The translations under genes were made by a program, and so were the position numbers. A DNA stretch of 64,000 nucleotides from Struthidea cinerea (lineage: Eukaryota; Chordata; Aves; Passeriformes; Corcoracidae): the NCBI GenBank assembly GCA_013397865.1, contig VZTI01001779.1, positions 62,001-126,000 on the forward strand. The letters run 5' to 3'. Shown piece after piece: positions 59,901-64,000 of this stretch. Position 1 is the stretch's first letter, and every line of letters starts with the position of its first letter. Under the pieces are notes generated by a model that worked only from the letters and a program-made list of their open reading frames with translations, made no database searches and was not told where the DNA came from.

Positions 59901-61932
59901 AAAAAATGAGCCTCTGTTTTCAGACTGTCCTGGCTTCACAAACCAGTCATTTCCAGTGTTGCTGGAAGGAACCATCCCTCAGATAGAATGGGCAAAGAGA
60001 CTGTCCAGTGAAGAAAACGGGTTATTGTATATATTGATATAATTTTATACATCTGCAGTAAAACAAGATGCCACTGTATCCAGGCTAAAAAGCTCTAGGT
60101 TTAAAAGAACAAGCAGTCAGTCTCTCAGAAATGTTTTTTTCTTTTCATGACAGCTTTTGTGGCCATATTTATCTTTACAAACTATAAGGCCATTTACACC
60201 TTCGAAAAGCATTTCCTGCCCTGCTGTCTCAAAACTCACACATTTCCGCTTGCAGTGGAAACCCTGCGACGAACATGTGCAGCAAATGCACTGAGGTGTA
60301 TAAGACTTATAAGCAACATGGAAGCCAAGAAACATGATGGATAAAACAGGCTGGATTTTCATCGCTGGTGGGCATAACAACAGTCATAGAAAGTGTAATA
60401 AGAACAGTGTTTCCGAGAGGATGTGAGGTTATGGATCCAGCAATATCGGTAAATGGCGTCTGCTCTCCAGTTTGACCACATAATAGCTAAACTGCTGTAT
60501 TTTCCACACTGCTCAGCTAAACAGCTTAAATTGGACCCTCTCGAAGGCTAAAAGGAATCCATTTCATCCTAAACAATTCCAAGGCCAACCTGACCAAAGC
60601 CTTTGATTCATGCCAGTTAAAGTCAAAGGCTTTATGGCACTAGTTATTGTTCAATATTCGCCAGCACAGTGAAGAGCAATGCCTGCATTCGTCTTGTCCT
60701 CCCCCTGCAGAGGTGGCCAGAAGCTGCTAACTGGGATTACTCAGGAGAGAGGAGCTCCCTGGGTCAGTCCTCTGTTACCAGCTCCATCTCATCGCAGCTC
60801 TGCACCTTCTCCTTACCTGGAAGCCATTAACTGCCTGGTCTGCGCTCCCCTTCCAGGGGCCGCTCCGCAGAGAATATTGCTGACCGGTTCCTGGTATGTT
60901 CTTTCATCTGATGAAAGAGCTTATTTAAACAGAAATCTGAACACTGCTGCTCTGCCAGGCACTGGCGGAAAATATGTTAGTAGATGCTTTGTCATGAGCA
61001 AATCCAGACCAGAGTTTCCCTCTAGGTTCCTCGAGTTCCAGTTATGAGGTCCTCACTTTTCAGCCAGGTAGGTAAAAATCTTTCACATTTTTACAGATGG
61101 GGGAGCTGTGGTGGAGCAGAGTGTAAGAAACACACCCAAGATCAACAGTGATATTTTTTTGTGGCAGAGTGAAGAGTCAAGCTCAGATCTCCTGCCACGC
61201 AGTGAGGTGCTTTCACCACACCACCCTCCGTCCTTTGCAAGCCTGTTAGAGCTGGGTTAAGGGACAACTCTCCAAACCCAGTGGCACCAGCCATCCCACA
61301 GAGAGCAAAACAGTGCCCAAGGTCAGCGGCTGGACAGCTAAAATGCAGAAGTGAGACACATCACACACATCTCCTGCAGAAAGACAAGCACACGGTCACG
61401 GCTGGAGTGCCCACCACCATCTAAGGCATGAAAAGCTAACATTTGGCTGCAAAGAAAACTACAGGGAGCTCATGGAAACTACTTGCAAACAGCCCTGTCA
61501 TTCAGCTCAGGGCCTGAAAGATCAGACCACCCACTCCAGCACAGGAGTTATGTGCCATGTACCTGGTGATCAGTCAGAGAGGAATTCACCTAATTCAGAT
61601 GCCTACAAGGTAGAGCTGGCCACCCTCAGGTTCATCAATAGATGATCCTTGAGGAGACACTTGTCTGACCTACTCTAAAGCTCTATTTTAAGATAAGTAG
61701 AATTATACCCTGGATGTTAAAACAAAACCAGAAAAGGCAACCCCACAGTCTGGCTCAGATGAAAATATCTATGTCCATGCATCTACTTTTGATCACATGT
61801 ATCTCACCCAACATGACAAATGGGAATGAACTAAAATTGAAGTAGAATTCTTTCAAAAACCTGTGAAGCGGTGGCTAGTCCAAAGTGGCTTTATTTTATT
61901 TCATATGCATATATATTTCATGTGTATGTAAA
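50983..61932. other. Unique non-coding sequence, no gene recognised
   Basis: About 11 kb without a recognised gene, RNA or transposon. A T-rich low-complexity run lies at 54679-54722. A small CpG cluster (ACACGACGTGCCGCCGG) sits at about 56119-56135. Open frames such as 60679-61047 (+) lack motifs. Confidence 0.55.
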
Positions 61933-61953
61933 TGCAGTGCAATTTGCACTGCA
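61933..61953. repeat. Short palindrome, 10-bp arms around one base
   Basis: TGCAGTGCAA and TTGCACTGCA are exact reverse complements around a single central T. It lies just after an alternating AT-rich stretch (CATATGCATATATATTTCAT). The length is compatible with chance in 64 kb. Confidence 0.8.
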
Positions 61954-63413
61954 ATATTTGGCCACAGTAGAGAGCTGATAGTTCTGATCATGGAAATGTC
62001 TCCATTATGAAAGATGGTAACGAAGTTGAGAATTGAGTGGTTTTGACTCAGTCCTGTTTATCTGCAGAGTAAGGTCATGTTCTCATTTTTCTCTGGGCAC
62101 AGTGGGAATCAAAGAGTAAAGAAGAGCCTCTCCCTATCTTCTTGGTCTCTTCTTCTGGTCACATCTACACCCAAAACATCCTCTTTGTGGTCAGTTGGGG
62201 TTATGTGCACAGCTGATTCTGGCAGCTTGGGGCTTTCTGCTGTTATCTCCTCTCTCCTTGTGTTTCTGGCACATTTGTTTTTACACACTCAGAATTCAAC
62301 AAAAACAATATCCTGCCCACAGGTTTGCCTTCTGCTGGCAGTGAAACACCGTAGGCAGTACATCTGGGTTTCTGAAGGGCCTTGGTACAGCTTCTGCTTT
62401 GGTAAACAACTTCTATTACTTAAACTCAGACCTATCTGTCTGGAGCAGAGGATGGCCATAATAGCCAGAAATTCAATGACATTTTGCAGAAGTAGCCAGG
62501 CCTGGGTGAAACAAGTAGCAGAGTTTGTCCCTTTCAGCTCTCAGTCCCCTCCTGAGTGATCCTGGACAGGCCCTACTTTCAATCACATCCTATTTTGCCA
62601 GATTTAACTGTGTGGGCTGAAATGTTACGCTCTGAATATTTGCTGCACATTAAAAGTTTCGAGCCAATTTCAGACAAAACATTTCAGGAGATTTCGTGCA
62701 CAAGACAAGGGAAAAATACATTCTTTTGCCCACGTTCAGGAAGCTGTTTCATGAACAGTGAGACTGAGGAAATGTGGTTTCACTTCAACATGCAGCCTGG
62801 GCTGGTAACACAACCCCCCTGCAACTCCTCTTGTTTCCCCCATGCCCTCTGACCTGCCCCCCTGGACAAGCAGCAAAACACACCATGGTTGTCCTGACCC
62901 ATCTGCCTATGGACAGACTGGATCTGACAAAATTTGGCCTCTTCTCACCATTTTCAGAACACTCACATGCATCTCTATTCTCTACTCAGCCATGGAGTTC
63001 CAAAGAACTTGCAGGACATTTATTGTATTGGAGTTCTCCCCTCCTCTCTCAAAATTGGTTTGCAATTATCCCAGTGATTTAAAAAAATGAACACACATGG
63101 GCAGAGGGAACGATCACATCTTTTCACAGTGAAAGAATGATCCTTCTTTTCACACTGGTTTTCACAAACCGAGCAGTGTATCCATGTCCTTGAATAATTG
63201 TTTTTAAAAGTTCGTTCAGTTTTTTTCCTCTCTCTCTCCCCTCTCAGGCTCAGTTTAAAGGCACAGAAAAGGCACAAAATTAATTTCTGGGCATAGAGCA
63301 ATGATAGGGGATACAACATCACAAAGTCACCCCAAGACAATATCTTTATTGGACCTTTATTAGTGGCATTACGAACTCTGCTTACAGCCCATTTAATATC
63401 CCTTCTGTGTATT
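61954..63413. other. Unique non-coding sequence, no gene recognised
   Basis: No gene or repeat family recognised. The 160-codon plus-strand frame at 62077-62559 has no domain signature and no splice framing. Confidence 0.55.
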
Positions 63414-63414
63414 A

Positions 63415-63447
63415 ATGTGGACAAATGTGGAGAAATGTGGAGAAATG
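63415..63447. repeat. Decamer tandem repeat
   Basis: ATGTGGACAA, ATGTGGAGAA, ATGTGGAGAA and a partial ATG follow each other directly, giving 3.3 copies of a 10-bp unit with one substitution. Confidence 0.85.
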
Positions 63448-63513
63448 AAAATTCATAAAGGACCTAATCCAAAGCTTTCCGGGCTTCCCTGTGCTGCTGA
63501 GGCCAGAAAAACC

Positions 63514-63551
63514 CTTCCTCTTCCTCTTCCTCTTCCTCTTCCTCTTCCTCT
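63514..63551. repeat. (CTTCCT)n hexanucleotide microsatellite
   Basis: About 6.3 uninterrupted copies of a CTTCCT/TTCCTC unit form a pure pyrimidine tract of about 38 bp on the plus strand. Homopurine-homopyrimidine tracts can form triplex structures and usually vary in length among individuals. Confidence 0.93.
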
Positions 63552-64000
63552 GTTATCTGCATCTGATCTTTTTTCACCAGTGCGTGAAAATTAAAAAAGT
63601 CAATGAGAGTCTACCTGAAGAAATGTTATCTAAAATATTAAATGCCTGATAGCTTAGGAGAGAAATGTTAGTGGTCACTGCCCAGATAAGAACAAATCTT
63701 CCCATGTAAGACACCAGCTCAATGATATCTTCAGGGCACTCATAGAGGAGGCACCAGTATGAAAATTATTTTTGACCATTTCTCTGATGTGACCCTTTGG
63801 ATTTAGTTCAGGTAAATAAAGCACCATGGAAAAAATGTGTATTGGCCACTCTTCCCCTTGCACTATTTGTAAGGGATGTCAAGAAGACAACAAATACCAG
63901 CTAGCCGTCCAACTAGGCTAATGAGCCACAGAATCACACTATGCAAACCCATTGTTCTGCACACAGTATTTTGGCTGATGAAAATACCAGCAAATTAGTA
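63552..64000. other. Unique non-coding sequence, no gene recognised
   Basis: Nothing recognisable in the last 450 bases. Confidence 0.5.

Noticed and set aside
62077..62559. 160-codon plus-strand open frame
   Set aside because: No domain signature, no convincing splice sites, no supporting context.
1..64000. CRISPR arrays, operons, tRNA or rRNA genes, mitochondrial insertions
   Set aside because: I looked for spaced direct repeats, cloverleaf-like A/B-box pairs and ribosomal or mitochondrial wording and saw none.

Overview
The window looks like nuclear DNA of a bird: gene-poor, AT-leaning intergenic or intronic sequence with very sparse repeats. The evidence is four CR1 (chicken repeat 1) LINE 3' tails, two of which show the avian junction sequence based on ATTCTATG units, together with short avian-style retroviral LTRs. 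Alu, L1, tRNA-SINE families and dense DNA transposons are not visible. The species cannot be fixed from the sequence. There is no prokaryotic-style organisation (no operons, ribosome-binding sites or CRISPR arrays).

I find no confirmed protein-coding gene and no rRNA or tRNA. Almost all reading frames over 60 codons are short, overlap frames on the opposite strand and carry no family motif. The only segment with exon-like architecture is 32,084-32,239 (+): 156 bp, open, flanked by AG and GT, in a symmetric phase. It is reported as a candidate only. The window is best read as a gene desert or part of a very large intron.

Layout: 1-10.48 kb is unique sequence with a (TTA)n microsatellite near 6.6 kb. 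A minus-strand CR1 tail lies at 10.49-10.78 kb, followed by unique sequence. A rightward solo LTR (388 bp) sits at 18.87-19.26 kb and a minus-strand CR1 scrap at 21.6 kb. Between 25 and 27 kb are a strong palindrome and a mixed CpG/AT-rich block. A leftward LTR-like promoter cassette with a TATA box and three inverted CCAAT boxes occupies 29.08-29.49 kb, followed by GC-richer sequence with several micro-duplications (29.5-31.4 kb). Then come the candidate exon at 32.1 kb, a small CpG-rich block at 34.0-34.3 kb, a plus-strand CR1 tail at 37.2-37.4 kb, a second rightward 388 bp solo LTR of the same family at 42.17-42.56 kb and a plus-strand CR1 tail at 50.8-51.0 kb. From 51 to 64 kb is unique sequence ending with a (CTTCCT)n tract at 63.5 kb.

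The most interesting items are the pair of solo LTRs (each with its own target-site duplication and a shared 25-nt stem-loop), the compact leftward promoter at 29.1-29.4 kb, the possible orphan exon whose acceptor lies inside a perfect hairpin, and the palindrome at 25.9 kb. None is proven to be functional.
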